Shown: positions 8,073 through 17,753, counted from the first letter of the stretch. The stretch is DNA of 64,000 bases from Paracoccaceae bacterium (GCA_020628545.1 JAHDEX010000011.1:1-64000), one strand, 5' to 3'. The notes: a model not told the origin generated them from the sequence alone. Numbers and translations are program-made.

Positions 8073-8858
8073 ATGCGGGCATTACAAATTGCAGCAGCCG
8101 GAATGGCGGCGCAACAGACGCGGGTTGAGGTGACGTCGAACAACCTCGCGAATATGAGCACGACAGGCTACAACGCCCGCAAGGCGGAGTTCGCGGATTT
8201 GCACTATCAGCAGGTCGCGCGTCCCGGCTCGATCAACGCCACCGATGGGACTGTCCTGCCAACCGGGATCCAACTTGGCCTTGGCGTGCGACCGACTGCG
8301 GTTTCGATGATCTTGCAACAGGGCACCTCTGCACAATCGGGCGGTGACCTTGATGTTGCGATTGAAGGGCGGGGTTATCTTGAGGTTGCATTGCCCAACG
8401 GCGCCGCTGCGTACACACGCGATGGTGGCCTGAAACGGACTGGTGACGGATTGGTGGTCACGTCAGATGGCTTTCCGATCGTGCCGAATATCACCGTGCC
8501 AGAGGATGCCACAGCGCTTTACATCAATCCGCAGGGCGAGGTGTTTGCGACGTTCAATGACCGTGTTGGGGATGAACAATTGGGCCAATTGACGTTGGCA
8601 GGCTTTGCTAACCCCAAAGGCCTGGAGGCGATCGGCAGCAACCTTTTCGTCGAAAGTGCGGCGTCGGGGCCGGCGGCAGTCGGCACGCCAGGGGAAAACG
8701 GCTTAGGCACCTTGCGGCAGGGTTATCTTGAAGAAAGCTCCGTCGATCCGGTGAAGGAAGTCACAGACCTCATTGCTGCCCAGCGGGGGTATGAGCTCAA
8801 CTCCAAGGTCATCACCGCAGCCGACCAGATGTTGGGCGCAACGGTTCAGATCCGATGA
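8073..8858 (+). CDS. flgG: Flagellar distal rod protein FlgG
   Basis: A 261-residue distal rod subunit, standard FlgG length, starting MRALQIAAAGMAAQQTRVEV with the signature NNLANMSTTGYNARKAEF and the C-terminal EVTDLIAAQRGYELNSKVI. The track starts at a GTG (8070); the next codon, ATG 8073, has AAGGAG at proper spacing and is preferred. It overlaps flgA by 4 nt. Confidence 0.96.
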   Translation: MRALQIAAAGMAAQQTRVEVTSNNLANMSTTGYNARKAEFADLHYQQVARPGSINATDGTVLPTGIQLGLGVRPTAVSMILQQGTSAQSGGDLDVAIEGRGYLEVALPNGAAAYTRDGGLKRTGDGLVVTSDGFPIVPNITVPEDATALYINPQGEVFATFNDRVGDEQLGQLTLAGFANPKGLEAIGSNLFVESAASGPAAVGTPGENGLGTLRQGYLEESSVDPVKEVTDLIAAQRGYELNSKVITAADQMLGATVQIR

Positions 8859-9271
8859 TCCGCCTTGCAGCCTGTCTTGTCTTCTGGATGACCGCCGCAT
8901 CCGCCGACGTCATCGTTGCTGCGCGCACGATCCCCGCAAAAACGGTCATCGCCGCTGAGGACCTGTTGATGCGTGACATAAGCGCGCCCGGTGCGGCAAT
9001 TGATCCAGACCTCGTGATCGGAAAAGAAGCCCGCGTCGCGCTTTTTGCCGGGCGGCCGATTTATGATCGCGATGTGGGTGTACCTGCCGTTGTTGAACGC
9101 AACCAGGTTATTCCGCTGATCTACGAGGGCGCTGGTTTGATGATCAAAACCGAAGGACGCGCGTTGGAACGCGCGGGGCCGGGGGACGTCATTCGCGTGA
9201 TGAACACCCAGTCCCGAACAACCGTCAGTGCTTTGATTGATGAAGGGGGACTAGCCCATGTTGCGCGCTAG
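8855..9271 (+). CDS. flgA: P-ring assembly chaperone FlgA
   Basis: A 138-residue periplasmic protein with a cleavable signal peptide (MIRLAACLVFWMTAASA) and a SAF-like domain (VIVAARTIPAKTVIAAEDL, ARVALFAGRPIYDRDVG). FlgA helps FlgI polymerise into the P ring. It is a short form lacking the extra N-terminal domain seen in enterobacteria. It overlaps flgG by 4 nt and flgH by 14 nt. Confidence 0.93.
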   Translation: MIRLAACLVFWMTAASADVIVAARTIPAKTVIAAEDLLMRDISAPGAAIDPDLVIGKEARVALFAGRPIYDRDVGVPAVVERNQVIPLIYEGAGLMIKTEGRALERAGPGDVIRVMNTQSRTTVSALIDEGGLAHVAR

Positions 9272-9992
9272 ACTGATCTGGGTCATCTGCATATGCTGGC
9301 TTGCCAGCTGCGCGTCAACGCCAATTGGGCAGGCCCCGCCGCTGTCCACCACCCTCGACACAGCCGATCGCGCGGCCTTTCAGGCGTATCCGACCCCCGT
9401 AGCACTACCGCGGTCCGCGTTGCGGCCGGAAGCGGCCTCGTCACTTTGGACACAGCGCCGGGGGTCGTTGCTAGGTGATCGGCGTGCCGTAGATGTGGGC
9501 GATATCCTTACGGTTGTGATCGAGATCGATGAGAGCGCGGAAATCTCAAACGCAAGTGGCCGTTCGCGCAGTGGATCGCAAGACCTGGGTATTCCGCAAC
9601 TTTTGGGTTTGCCACAACGCTTTGATCGCAACGCAGTCGGTGATGCGTCTTTGGCGAACGCGGTCTCTGTTTCATCCTCAAGCGCATCCGATGGCAGCGG
9701 TACGGTCAGACGCAATGAGCGACTTGAATTACGCGTCGCGGTGACCATCACGGACGTGCTGCCAAATGGTGTTCTGAGCATCGCCGGAAATCAGGAAGTT
9801 CGCGTGAATTTCGAACTTCGGGAACTTTTGGTCAGCGGTTATGTCCGGCCAGAGGACATCACCCGCCTGAATGAGATCACCTACGACAAGATTGCTGCGG
9901 CACGCATTTCCTACGGTGGGCGGGGCCAAATCACGGACGTGCAACAACCGCGCTACGGCCAACAGGCGCTCGAAGCGATTTTGCCCTTCTAG
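9258..9992 (+). CDS. flgH: Flagellar L-ring lipoprotein FlgH
   Basis: A 244-residue outer-membrane lipoprotein forming the L ring. A lipobox (CWLASCAS) follows a short hydrophobic signal. The family core is clear: SLWTQRRGSLLGDRRAVDVGDILTVVIEIDESAEISN and the C-terminal SGYVRPEDITRLNEITYDKIAAARISYGGRG. It overlaps flgA by 14 nt, the tightest overlap of the operon. Confidence 0.95.
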   Translation: MLRARLIWVICICWLASCASTPIGQAPPLSTTLDTADRAAFQAYPTPVALPRSALRPEAASSLWTQRRGSLLGDRRAVDVGDILTVVIEIDESAEISNASGRSRSGSQDLGIPQLLGLPQRFDRNAVGDASLANAVSVSSSSASDGSGTVRRNERLELRVAVTITDVLPNGVLSIAGNQEVRVNFELRELLVSGYVRPEDITRLNEITYDKIAAARISYGGRGQITDVQQPRYGQQALEAILPF

Positions 9993-10010
9993 GGAAAGGA
10001 CACTGTACCG

Positions 10011-10544
10011 ATGAAGACCTTCCTGATCCCGATCTTTTTGCTTTTCGTTGGCGTCGGAGGAGGCGTTGGAGCCGGTATCATGCTGGGTCCATCAGCGGGG
10101 ACCGATGATGACACCCCAGCAGAGGCTGAGGCCGATGTGGGTTCTGACTCCGCGGAAGAGCCGCCTGCGATGGGTCAGGACATTGCGGCATCCTCAACAC
10201 CGGCTGAGAACGGTGCCCGGGGTGTTGAGTTCCTTAATATGACCAACCAGTTCGTCGTGCCTTTGGTTAAGGACGGGCAGGTGAATGGCATCATCGTAGT
10301 TGCGATCAGTCTTGAAGTTGTTGAGGGGACGATTGCGGATGTCCATCTGCGCGAACCCAAACTGCGCGACCGCTTTTTGCAGGTCCTGTTCAATCACGCC
10401 AACAATGGCGGATTTGAAGGCAACTTCACTGACTTTCGGTATATCAAAAGTCTTAAGGAAGAGCTTTTGCGGAATGCTCAGGTGGTAGCTGGGCGGGATG
10501 TGAAAGACGTTCTGATCCTCGATCTGGTCAGACAGGATCCCTGA
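10011..10544 (+). CDS. FliL-family basal-body protein (second paralog)
   Basis: A 177-residue protein with an N-terminal membrane anchor (about residues 4-26), an acidic linker, and a periplasmic FliL domain (TNQFVVPLVKDGQVNGIIVVAISLEV, then PKLRDRFLQVLFNHAN). FliL proteins form rings around the stator and support torque. It is last in the flgB operon, 18 bp behind flgH, and is clearly distinct from the FliL at 18739-19248. It converges on the fliJ-like gene. Confidence 0.8.
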   Translation: MKTFLIPIFLLFVGVGGGVGAGIMLGPSAGTDDDTPAEAEADVGSDSAEEPPAMGQDIAASSTPAENGARGVEFLNMTNQFVVPLVKDGQVNGIIVVAISLEVVEGTIADVHLREPKLRDRFLQVLFNHANNGGFEGNFTDFRYIKSLKEELLRNAQVVAGRDVKDVLILDLVRQDP

Positions 10545-10550
10545 TAGGTC

Positions 10551-10934
10551 TTATTCGCCGTAATCATTGCGACGGCGTTCGATGCGCGCGTCCGTATCGC
10601 CTTGCCGGTCGATCAGTTTTTCTGTCGCAAGAGTGCGGGCAAAGTGCCAGGCAAGTTCCCTTTGTGCTTTCGCGATGCTCACACGCGCTTGCGCGAGTTC
10701 GGTGTTGACCGAGGCGCGCCTTTGGTCGGCCCATTGACGCAGTTGAATTTCATTCTGAAAATCCGCGATGGTTGCCGTCTCTTCGCATCGGGGCCGTGGT
10801 AAGAAATGCGCGTCAAGTTGCTCCAGTAGCTGCTGTAAATGCCTTTCGTGCTGTAAGACTTTGCGCAATCGCGCGCTGCTTGCATTCGACTGCATGTCCA
10901 TCAGAGCCGCAATTTTTGGTAACCGTTTATCCAT
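10551..10934 (-). CDS. FliJ-like flagellar protein
   Basis: A 127-residue, almost wholly helical protein rich in Arg/Gln/Glu/Ala (RLRKVLQHERHLQQLLEQLDAH, then QRRASVNTELAQARVSIAKAQRELAW). This suggests a two-helix coiled coil like the export chaperone-escort FliJ. Start chosen at ATG 10934 (MDKRLPKIAAL), which overlaps the flhB stop by 8 nt; the track start at 10988 lies inside flhB. No sequence motif proves FliJ; size, coiled coil and position after flhB support it. Confidence 0.5.
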   Translation of the reverse strand: MDKRLPKIAALMDMQSNASSARLRKVLQHERHLQQLLEQLDAHFLPRPRCEETATIADFQNEIQLRQWADQRRASVNTELAQARVSIAKAQRELAWHFARTLATEKLIDRQGDTDARIERRRNDYGE

Positions 10935-12006
10935 ATGTGGCGGCCCGTTGCTGGCGGATATTATCTGCAAAGCGGATGGCTGCGGCAACTGCTTCGTACA
11001 GTTCCGGAGGTACCGGCTGGCCGATGTCTGCTACGCCGTGCAGTGCGCGCGTCGCTGGTGGATTAGAATGGATCGGCACGCCCGCCTCTGCCGCGAGTGC
11101 CCGAATGCGAAGCGCCACTTCATCGGTACCTTTCGCCACAACAATTGGTGCAAGCGCCTCAGACGGGTCCCATCGCAGCGCCACAGCGTAGTGGGTCGGG
11201 TTCACCATCACGACACTGGAAGAGGGGACATCAGCCATTTGGCCTGCCGCGAGGGCGAGCGCCTTTTGGCGCCGGCGCTGCTTCATGTGCGGATCGCCTT
11301 CCGCGTTCTTAAGCTCGTCGTTGAGATCCTTGCGGCTCATCCGGTTTTTGCGATGATGCTCTGCCTGCTGGAACGTAAAATCAATGAGCCCGATAAATAG
11401 CGCGAGCCCGAAAATCACGCCAAGAAACAGTGTCATCAGGCTGCCCATGTTCACCAGCGCTGCCCCAGGTGACAAAAGCGATGCCATCGCGATCAGATCA
11501 AATTTGATCCACAGGAACACGGCGAGCACGGTCATGAACAACAAGAGCTTCACGGCGCTCTTGAGAAATTCAAACAAACCGGCGCGCCCAAACTTGTTTT
11601 TGATCCCGGTGATTGGTGAAATCCGGTTGAGCTTTGGCTGCACTTTTTCCGGGGCGACGGTAAAGCTGCGCTGCGCAATCACGGAGACCGCAACAAAGCC
11701 CGCCGGTACGACAAAGACCGGGATGAGGACACGCATCGCCTCTCCGACAAGGTCGCCCAGAATGCGACTTGCGCTTGCAATGTCGGTGACCCGATCTGCA
11801 AAGCTGCTCAACTCGATCAACGCGATAAAAATGTCGCCCAGGGTGGAGACGATATCGCCAAAGAAAAAGGTCGCGGTGGCGAGGAACCCGAGATAGGCGG
11901 CTGCTGTGTTCAGGTCGGTTGACTTTGCAACCTCACCTTTCCGTCGCGCCTCAAGCAGCTTTTGCGGTGTCGGTTCAAATTCCTTTTCTTCGCTGGTGTC
12001 CGCCAT
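10927..12006 (-). CDS. flhB: Flagellar export switch protein FlhB
   Basis: A 359-residue inner-membrane protein. It has the canonical soluble N-terminus (EKEFEPTPQKLLEARRKGEVAKS), four hydrophobic segments between about residues 30 and 210, and a cytoplasmic domain with the autocleavage site NPTH (VVMVNPTHYAVAL). Cleavage between Asn and Pro switches export from rod/hook to filament subunits, in concert with FliK, which fits the fliK-like gene at the left edge. Start ATG shares one base with the fliR stop. Confidence 0.96.
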   Translation of the reverse strand: MADTSEEKEFEPTPQKLLEARRKGEVAKSTDLNTAAAYLGFLATATFFFGDIVSTLGDIFIALIELSSFADRVTDIASASRILGDLVGEAMRVLIPVFVVPAGFVAVSVIAQRSFTVAPEKVQPKLNRISPITGIKNKFGRAGLFEFLKSAVKLLLFMTVLAVFLWIKFDLIAMASLLSPGAALVNMGSLMTLFLGVIFGLALFIGLIDFTFQQAEHHRKNRMSRKDLNDELKNAEGDPHMKQRRRQKALALAAGQMADVPSSSVVMVNPTHYAVALRWDPSEALAPIVVAKGTDEVALRIRALAAEAGVPIHSNPPATRALHGVADIGQPVPPELYEAVAAAIRFADNIRQQRAATYG

Positions 12007-12776
12007 CAGATGACGTCCTCAATTGCGATGACGTCGGACACAAATGCCAGCCAGATGTCGAGCATTGTGGGCGCCATTAAGTACAACAAAAGCAGTCCCC
12101 CTGCGGTGATCGCTGGCGCACCGACGAAGGAGACAAGCAGTTGGGGCATCGCACGGTTAATGACACCAAGGATGATGTTGTATAGCAGAGTTGCCGTCAG
12201 CGCGGCGGCTGCCAGTTGGAATGCAAGTGCAAACGCCTTGCCAATGTGCCGGCTGCTGTAATCCGCGACGTCAGCGCCCCCGAGGATGATGCCAGCAGGC
12301 GTGACGGCATAGGTGTTCAGAATATACACGAGATAGGTTTCGTGCAGACCCAGCAAGCTGATGAGGCCGAGGCCGCTGACGACCAGGATATGGCCCATGG
12401 CCGGTTGCGCATCCATGTTCACCGTGCCGCCGAAGATCTGTGCGAGTGATGTTGCCTGCGAAATGATTGCACCCGCGATCTGCAACACATGGATAATGAG
12501 CCGGATCACGGCCCCCCAAAACACACCGGAAATTGCTTCCGTCGCAACCAGACGAAAGACATCGTTTTGAGATGTCGGATCAACGGCGATCTGCGGTCCG
12601 ACGATGGGAAACACGAGGGCGGCAAGGCCGAACGCTAAGACCAGCTTTAACCGGACGGGGACATAGTTTTCGCCAAAGCCGGGCAGGAAGAAAACCATCG
12701 CGCCGATACGGACGAAGACGAGAAAGTATTGCGTACCAGCAAGGGCAATCGCCCCAGTCGGGATGGCCAGTTCCAT
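12006..12776 (-). CDS. fliR: Flagellar export gate protein FliR
   Basis: A 256-residue polytopic membrane protein of the FliPQR gate, with six hydrophobic segments and the family blocks GAMVFFLPGFGENYVPVRLKL and GFALNATVNMD-equivalent QIFGGTVNMDAQPAMGHILV. It starts on the base after the flhA stop and ends overlapping flhB, so flhA-fliR-flhB-fliJ-like read as one unit. Confidence 0.95.
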   Translation of the reverse strand: MELAIPTGAIALAGTQYFLVFVRIGAMVFFLPGFGENYVPVRLKLVLAFGLAALVFPIVGPQIAVDPTSQNDVFRLVATEAISGVFWGAVIRLIIHVLQIAGAIISQATSLAQIFGGTVNMDAQPAMGHILVVSGLGLISLLGLHETYLVYILNTYAVTPAGIILGGADVADYSSRHIGKAFALAFQLAAAALTATLLYNIILGVINRAMPQLLVSFVGAPAITAGGLLLLYLMAPTMLDIWLAFVSDVIAIEDVI

Positions 12777-14861
12777 CTAAGTCGCGATGACGCCGACGAG
12801 GGCGGGTCGCGCCTCCATGCCAATCTCTTCATAAGACAGGACCGGTACACTGATCCCTTTGGCGGCAAGGAGGGTTCGGATGAAGCGCCGCCGCTTGATG
12901 TTGGTGACAACGGCGGCGCTTGTGTTTAGCCCGGCAGCTTTCTCAATCTCCTGCGTTGTGTTGTCGATCAGCTTGTTGAAGTCATCGGGCGGAAGCGCCA
13001 CATCGTTGCTCTTGGATACGTCGTTGCGAACTTCGTGGTTTCGGAAGATATCTTCCCACTCATTCGACACTTGGATCAGTGGGATCGTGCCGTCTTGCCG
13101 CTTGAGTTGCGCGATGATCTGAAACCCAAGGCGTTGCCGGACATGCTCGTAAATATCTTCGGTCGACTGATACATGCCGCGCGCCTCCGCGATGGCTTCA
13201 AGGATCATGGCGAGATTGCGAATCGAGACGCGTTCATCCAGCAGAGAGCGACAGATCGTCAGAAGCATATCGATCGGGACGCGATCCGGGATCAGCTCAT
13301 CCAGAAGTTTTTTATTTGCCGCACTCCGGCCTTCGTGGGCCAGTTGTGTCATCTCTTTTAGTCGCTTTTGAAGGGCTGACATTGTCAAAAGCCTTGAAAA
13401 ATTGGCCTTGACGACTTCAAGCAAGTGCGTAGCGAGCACTTCAGCGGGTTGGATGACGGTGAGACCCAGAAGCGACGCTTCCTCTTGCTGGTCTGGGCTA
13501 AGCCACTTTGCCGGGGCACCGTAGACCGGTTCCTCCACCCGAAGACCCTCGATATCCGCACCGGTATCATCGGACAAGAGCGCGAGACACTGGTCGGAAT
13601 AGAGCGTGTCGCGGGCTTGCTCTACCCCGAGGATGTGGATGATGTAGGTGCCGGTGTCGAGGACATCGCTGTCTGTCAATCGCACCTCGGGTAGGAGTAC
13701 ACCAAATTCCTTTGCCAGATAGGTCCGCATATTTGCGATGCGGGCATCCAAGCCATTCATCGGGTCCAGCGCCATCGGCACCAGATCTCGCGCGAATTCC
13801 AGATGGATGTCTTCGAGGTCAAGAATGTCGCCAAGTGTTTCTTGCCGTGGCGTCTCTTGCTCCGTTGCCTCGACAGTGGACGAGGACACGTCGCGTATTT
13901 TTGCCTGCTGATAGGCATAGTAGGTGACCGCCCCAAGGGCGAGCGAACCGCCGAAGAAAGGAACAAATGGGAGTCCTGGCACGAAGCCGAAAATCAGGAG
14001 CAGCAGTGCGACAGTTCCGAGCGCGCCGGGGTAACGCCCCAGCTGTTCAGTCAGCGTTTGATCCGTCGCACCTTCTTGGCCGCCTCGCGCGAGCAAGAGG
14101 GCGGATGCAATGGAAATCAGGACTGCCGGTATCTGAGAGACGAGCCCGTCGCCGACTGTGAGAATCGAATATGTTTCAAAGGCTTGCCCGGCCGGCATAT
14201 CGTGCCCGATAATGCCGATCAGGAAGCCAACGATCAGATTGAGCGCGGTGATCAAAAGCCCGGCGACGGCGTCGCCTTTTACAAATTTGGACGTCCCATC
14301 AAGTGAGCCGAAAAAGGTCGTTTCTGCTTGCTCCAACTCTCGGCGGTCGCGGGCCTGATCATGGTTGATCGCACCTGCGGCCACGTCACTGTCGATGGCC
14401 ATTTGTTTGCCAGGCATCGCGTCTAACGCGAAACGCGCGCCGACCTCCGCCATACGGGTGGCACCTTTATTGATGACTACAAAATTAACGATGAGCAGGA
14501 CTGAAAAGACAATCAAACCTATGATCACATTGCCGCCCATGATGAACATGGCGAAGCCTTCGATGACCTCTCCAGCAGCACTTGTCCCGGTATGACCTTC
14601 CCCGATGATCAATTTGGTCGACGCCACATTCAAAGCGAGCCGGAGCATGAGCGATGCGAGAAGTATTGTGGGAAAGGCAGAAAAATCGAGCGGACGTTCG
14701 ATAAAAAGCGTGATGGTAAACATCAGAATGGCCAACGCGAAAGACATCGCAAGTCCGGCGTCAAGAAGCCAGGTCGGAACGGGGAGGATCATCATGCAGA
14801 TGACACCCATCAGGAGCATCGCAAGAAGAACCGTCGGAGGGAAAATTGCAAACCGCGACAC
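12777..14861 (-). CDS. flhA: Flagellar export gate protein FlhA
   Basis: A 694-residue protein, normal FlhA length. The N-terminal half has about eight transmembrane segments with the FHIPEP-family block (LRLALNVASTKLIIGEGHTG, then GARFALDAMPGKQMAIDSD). The C-terminal half is the soluble docking platform for chaperone-substrate complexes. The start is a GTG (MSRFAIFPPTVLL) without an obvious strong ribosome site. A 93-bp gap separates it from the upstream motK-like gene. Confidence 0.96.
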   Translation of the reverse strand: MSRFAIFPPTVLLAMLLMGVICMMILPVPTWLLDAGLAMSFALAILMFTITLFIERPLDFSAFPTILLASLMLRLALNVASTKLIIGEGHTGTSAAGEVIEGFAMFIMGGNVIIGLIVFSVLLIVNFVVINKGATRMAEVGARFALDAMPGKQMAIDSDVAAGAINHDQARDRRELEQAETTFFGSLDGTSKFVKGDAVAGLLITALNLIVGFLIGIIGHDMPAGQAFETYSILTVGDGLVSQIPAVLISIASALLLARGGQEGATDQTLTEQLGRYPGALGTVALLLLIFGFVPGLPFVPFFGGSLALGAVTYYAYQQAKIRDVSSSTVEATEQETPRQETLGDILDLEDIHLEFARDLVPMALDPMNGLDARIANMRTYLAKEFGVLLPEVRLTDSDVLDTGTYIIHILGVEQARDTLYSDQCLALLSDDTGADIEGLRVEEPVYGAPAKWLSPDQQEEASLLGLTVIQPAEVLATHLLEVVKANFSRLLTMSALQKRLKEMTQLAHEGRSAANKKLLDELIPDRVPIDMLLTICRSLLDERVSIRNLAMILEAIAEARGMYQSTEDIYEHVRQRLGFQIIAQLKRQDGTIPLIQVSNEWEDIFRNHEVRNDVSKSNDVALPPDDFNKLIDNTTQEIEKAAGLNTSAAVVTNIKRRRFIRTLLAAKGISVPVLSYEEIGMEARPALVGVIAT

Positions 14862-14954
14862 GCGTTTATCGTATCCATCTGAGCTACGAGGGCATTTTGC
14901 CGCTCTGGTTTCGGGTCCTGTACAGCGTTCTGCCGTCCGGCTCAGGACTTCTTG

Positions 14955-16814
14955 TCAGTCTGTATCCGCAATCAGGGTTTCGATTGCGTTACGAATGGCG
15001 GTCGATCCGGCCAAAAGAGCCTCAGTCTCGGCAAAGCTGGGCATGCTTTCTGACGGCGCCTCGACCAGAAGTGGGAGCACAAAGGAATTGTCGCTTTGCC
15101 TTGACGCGACAGGTATCGGCCCATTGACGGTCTCCGGTTCCGTGCTCGCGAACTGATTGGGTGGCTGAATTTGAAGTTCCAATAGTCGGTCAGAGACCGT
15201 GGACCGCAATTCATCAGGAAAGTCGGGTAAATCACTGCGAAATGCGAAGGCAACAAGTTCCGAGTCTTTCATCCGATTCAGGCTCTGACCAACGTATTGG
15301 CGCAGGAGTTTTTGATAGTCTTCTGCTGCGATGCGCGGTTCGGCCTCTGCCAGAAGACTGAGCACCGAAACGAATTCGTCTTCCCGCACGCGAAGGTCTA
15401 AAACTGCGTCAAGCAATGCAACTTCTGACGGGGTGTTACGCCGTTCGACCCGCAAACTATCGAGGACGTCAATCGGCAACCGAGTTGGATCAAGTGGTGT
15501 GGCGTTGTCCGGATTGAGATCCCGTTCGGTAAGATTGGTGCGCAGGATGTCTCTCGGGGGTGCAGGCTCAACAAAATCGAATGTTTGCGGCGTCGTGTCA
15601 GAACCGATCAGATAGGACGCCAAGGTCGTATTCTTGTAGTCCTGCAACTCCTCATGGAAGTGCGCGAGACCAGCGACGGCCAGCGCTTCGCCGAACAAAA
15701 TCACCGTGCGGGCCTGGAGTGGTGGTGGGAGTTGCTTGAACGTGAGCATCAGGCGCCCGGGATCAGTTGTTGAGGACGCGACACCTTTGCCGGTATTGAG
15801 AAAGGCCCAAAATGCGAGGTCTTCCGGGCAATATTCAAGGCCGATTTGCTCTGGCTGCTTCGGCTGGTCGAGCAATTGTGCGATAAAACGGAGGGTGCGT
15901 ATGAAGTCGTCATCGTCGGACATGCTGTTGAGCACCTCCAAAGCTTCAAACCCAAAACCGTGACCAACGAGGAGCGTTGCAAGATCAATCGCCGCGTCAG
16001 CGTTCATCTTCGATTGCGCTTCATCTGTAATGAGTCTGCTTTGCGCCAGTCCTTTTGCGATACTGAACGAATGCTGGAAGCGCCATTTCTCGACCAATCG
16101 GGCGCCAATATCGCTACAATTCAGGGTCTTATCTCCGGAAGGCGCCTGCAAGTCCGGAGTAATTGTACTGAGTTCTGATTGAACGCCGATGGTGATGTTA
16201 TTGAGCAGTTCGGTCGAGATTTCAGGGCTCACCTGCAGAGCATTGCGGCCCGCTTGGATGTCCAAAAGTCCTTGATAGTTTGCTCGCGCAAGACCGCGCG
16301 AAATTGCGGCATCCAAGGCACCCAATGTTGAAAAGACCTCACTCCGGTTTTGTATAGCAAGGTCGCTTGTCTCAGGCGCGCGGGAGAGGTTCTGCAGAAC
16401 TTGAGTATGCCATGGGCGCGAGAGGCCATCTGTTGGGTTAAAGGACGCCGATGCGGTGGTTTGGTCTACGGGGCTTGCAATATCGATCGCTAAAAGACGA
16501 TCCTCCAAAAGGTAGCTGGACGCAGTGCAGTCGCATTTGAGTGTTATCAACAGCGTTTCGCTCGGCTCTGGCGACTGTATGTCCGCGATTCGCGTGATGT
16601 CGGGTTGTGTTGGAGGGAGTTCAAATGCGGTCGCATTTGGGATCGTGACCGCAATTTCGCGGCCTCCCGCTGAAACTGACCATCCGTCACGGGCGGGCAG
16701 CGTCAGAACCAAACGGGTGGCGTCGCCCAATTCGCCGATGCGCACCGGCACCGTCTCCGCCGCTGCAGCAAGTGGCATGAGCGCCGAGAAAACAGCGGTG
16801 AAGAGGCGGATCAT
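14955..16814 (-). CDS. Periplasmic flagellar motor-associated protein, MotK/MotC-like candidate
   Basis: A 619-residue secreted protein. Start set at ATG 16814 (MIRLFTAVFSALMPLAAAAE), a clean signal peptide, overlapping the motA stop as ATGA. After it comes an N-terminal beta-rich domain (VPVRIGELGDATRLVLTLPA, AMIN-like in look), a disordered linker, then a long helical region that could form TPR-like repeats. I recognise no catalytic motif. Position between motA and flhA, with motE nearby, matches alphaproteobacterial motors in which periplasmic MotC or MotK binds MotB. The specific name is inference; the exported, motor-linked role is reasonably supported. Confidence 0.5.
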   Translation of the reverse strand: MIRLFTAVFSALMPLAAAAETVPVRIGELGDATRLVLTLPARDGWSVSAGGREIAVTIPNATAFELPPTQPDITRIADIQSPEPSETLLITLKCDCTASSYLLEDRLLAIDIASPVDQTTASASFNPTDGLSRPWHTQVLQNLSRAPETSDLAIQNRSEVFSTLGALDAAISRGLARANYQGLLDIQAGRNALQVSPEISTELLNNITIGVQSELSTITPDLQAPSGDKTLNCSDIGARLVEKWRFQHSFSIAKGLAQSRLITDEAQSKMNADAAIDLATLLVGHGFGFEALEVLNSMSDDDDFIRTLRFIAQLLDQPKQPEQIGLEYCPEDLAFWAFLNTGKGVASSTTDPGRLMLTFKQLPPPLQARTVILFGEALAVAGLAHFHEELQDYKNTTLASYLIGSDTTPQTFDFVEPAPPRDILRTNLTERDLNPDNATPLDPTRLPIDVLDSLRVERRNTPSEVALLDAVLDLRVREDEFVSVLSLLAEAEPRIAAEDYQKLLRQYVGQSLNRMKDSELVAFAFRSDLPDFPDELRSTVSDRLLELQIQPPNQFASTEPETVNGPIPVASRQSDNSFVLPLLVEAPSESMPSFAETEALLAGSTAIRNAIETLIADTD

Positions 16815-17680
16815 GCCGCCTCCTTCTTCAACGATTTCAGTTGGTCTTCGAGTTCTGTGAAGCTGGGGCGCACATGCGCTGGTGTGTTCTGGCGGCCGAC
16901 CTCGATACAAATGTTTGGTGCATGCTGATGCAAGTTGGCGACCAAGACTTCGCGGATGAGGGCGTAGAAATGCGAGTCTTCTTCTACAACGGCTTTTACG
17001 CGTCCCGCAAAGGGACCAACGATGCCGTAGGCCAGAAAGACGCCCAGGAACGTGCCAACCAACGCGCCGCCAATAAGTTTTCCTAGCACTTCTGGCGGCT
17101 GATCAATCGACCCCATCGTTTTGATCACGCCCAGAACCGCTGCAACAATACCCAAGGCAGGAAGGCCGTCTGCCATGGTTTGTAGCGCATGGGAGGAATG
17201 CATGTTGTGATGGTTGGTCGCCTCAATACGTTTTTCCAAGACATCCTCAACCTGATGAGGATCGTCGAAGTTCATTGAGCCGGACCGAAGGGTGTCGCAG
17301 ATAAGCGAAAGCGCCTCTTTGTCTGATGCAATTTTAGCGTAGCGCTGAAAAATGGCGGAGCTTTCCGGGTCTTCAATGTGCCCCTCAAGTTCAACCGGAT
17401 TTGTTCTGACGATGCGCAGGAGTTCGAACAAAAGGCACAAAAGTTCGCGATAATCTTCGGCCTTCCACTTCGGCCCTTTGAAGACTTTGCCGACATCCTT
17501 CAGCGTATGCTTAATGCCAGCGGCGTCGTTGCTGATAACAAAGGCCCCGATGGCGGCGCCGCCGATCATGATCATCTCAAAAGGCAGCGCCTTGAGAATG
17601 ATCCCGAATTTTCCCCCGGCCAGAAGGTAGCCGCCAAAAACCATGACGAAGACAATTAAAACCCCGATAATACCAACCAT
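16811..17680 (-). CDS. motA: Flagellar stator protein MotA
   Basis: A 289-residue inner-membrane proton-channel stator subunit. Start moved from the track TTG (17716) to ATG 17680 (MVGIIGVLIVFVMVFGGYLLAGG), preceded by AGGAAGG. Four membrane segments are visible, with the second pair around LQTMADGLPALGIVAAVLGVI and GALVGTFLGVFLAYGIVGP. The cytoplasmic loop carries RSGSMNFDDPHQVEDVLEKRIE. motB is not in the window; it may lie left of the fliK-like gene or elsewhere. Confidence 0.95.
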   Translation of the reverse strand: MVGIIGVLIVFVMVFGGYLLAGGKFGIILKALPFEMIMIGGAAIGAFVISNDAAGIKHTLKDVGKVFKGPKWKAEDYRELLCLLFELLRIVRTNPVELEGHIEDPESSAIFQRYAKIASDKEALSLICDTLRSGSMNFDDPHQVEDVLEKRIEATNHHNMHSSHALQTMADGLPALGIVAAVLGVIKTMGSIDQPPEVLGKLIGGALVGTFLGVFLAYGIVGPFAGRVKAVVEEDSHFYALIREVLVANLHQHAPNICIEVGRQNTPAHVRPSFTELEDQLKSLKKEAA

Positions 17681-17753
17681 GGGTGCCTTCCTGACGACCA
17701 ATAAACAAATGACCAAGCTGAACTCTGATTACATCGTCCGCCTTAACAAATGA

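Noticed and set aside
14862-14895. On the minus strand GTAGCTCAGATGGATA just before flhA looks like the 5' part of a tRNA
   Set aside because: Only the first D-arm portion matches; there is no GAGC partner for the D stem, no anticodon arm or acceptor pairing, and the rest is the flhA start region.
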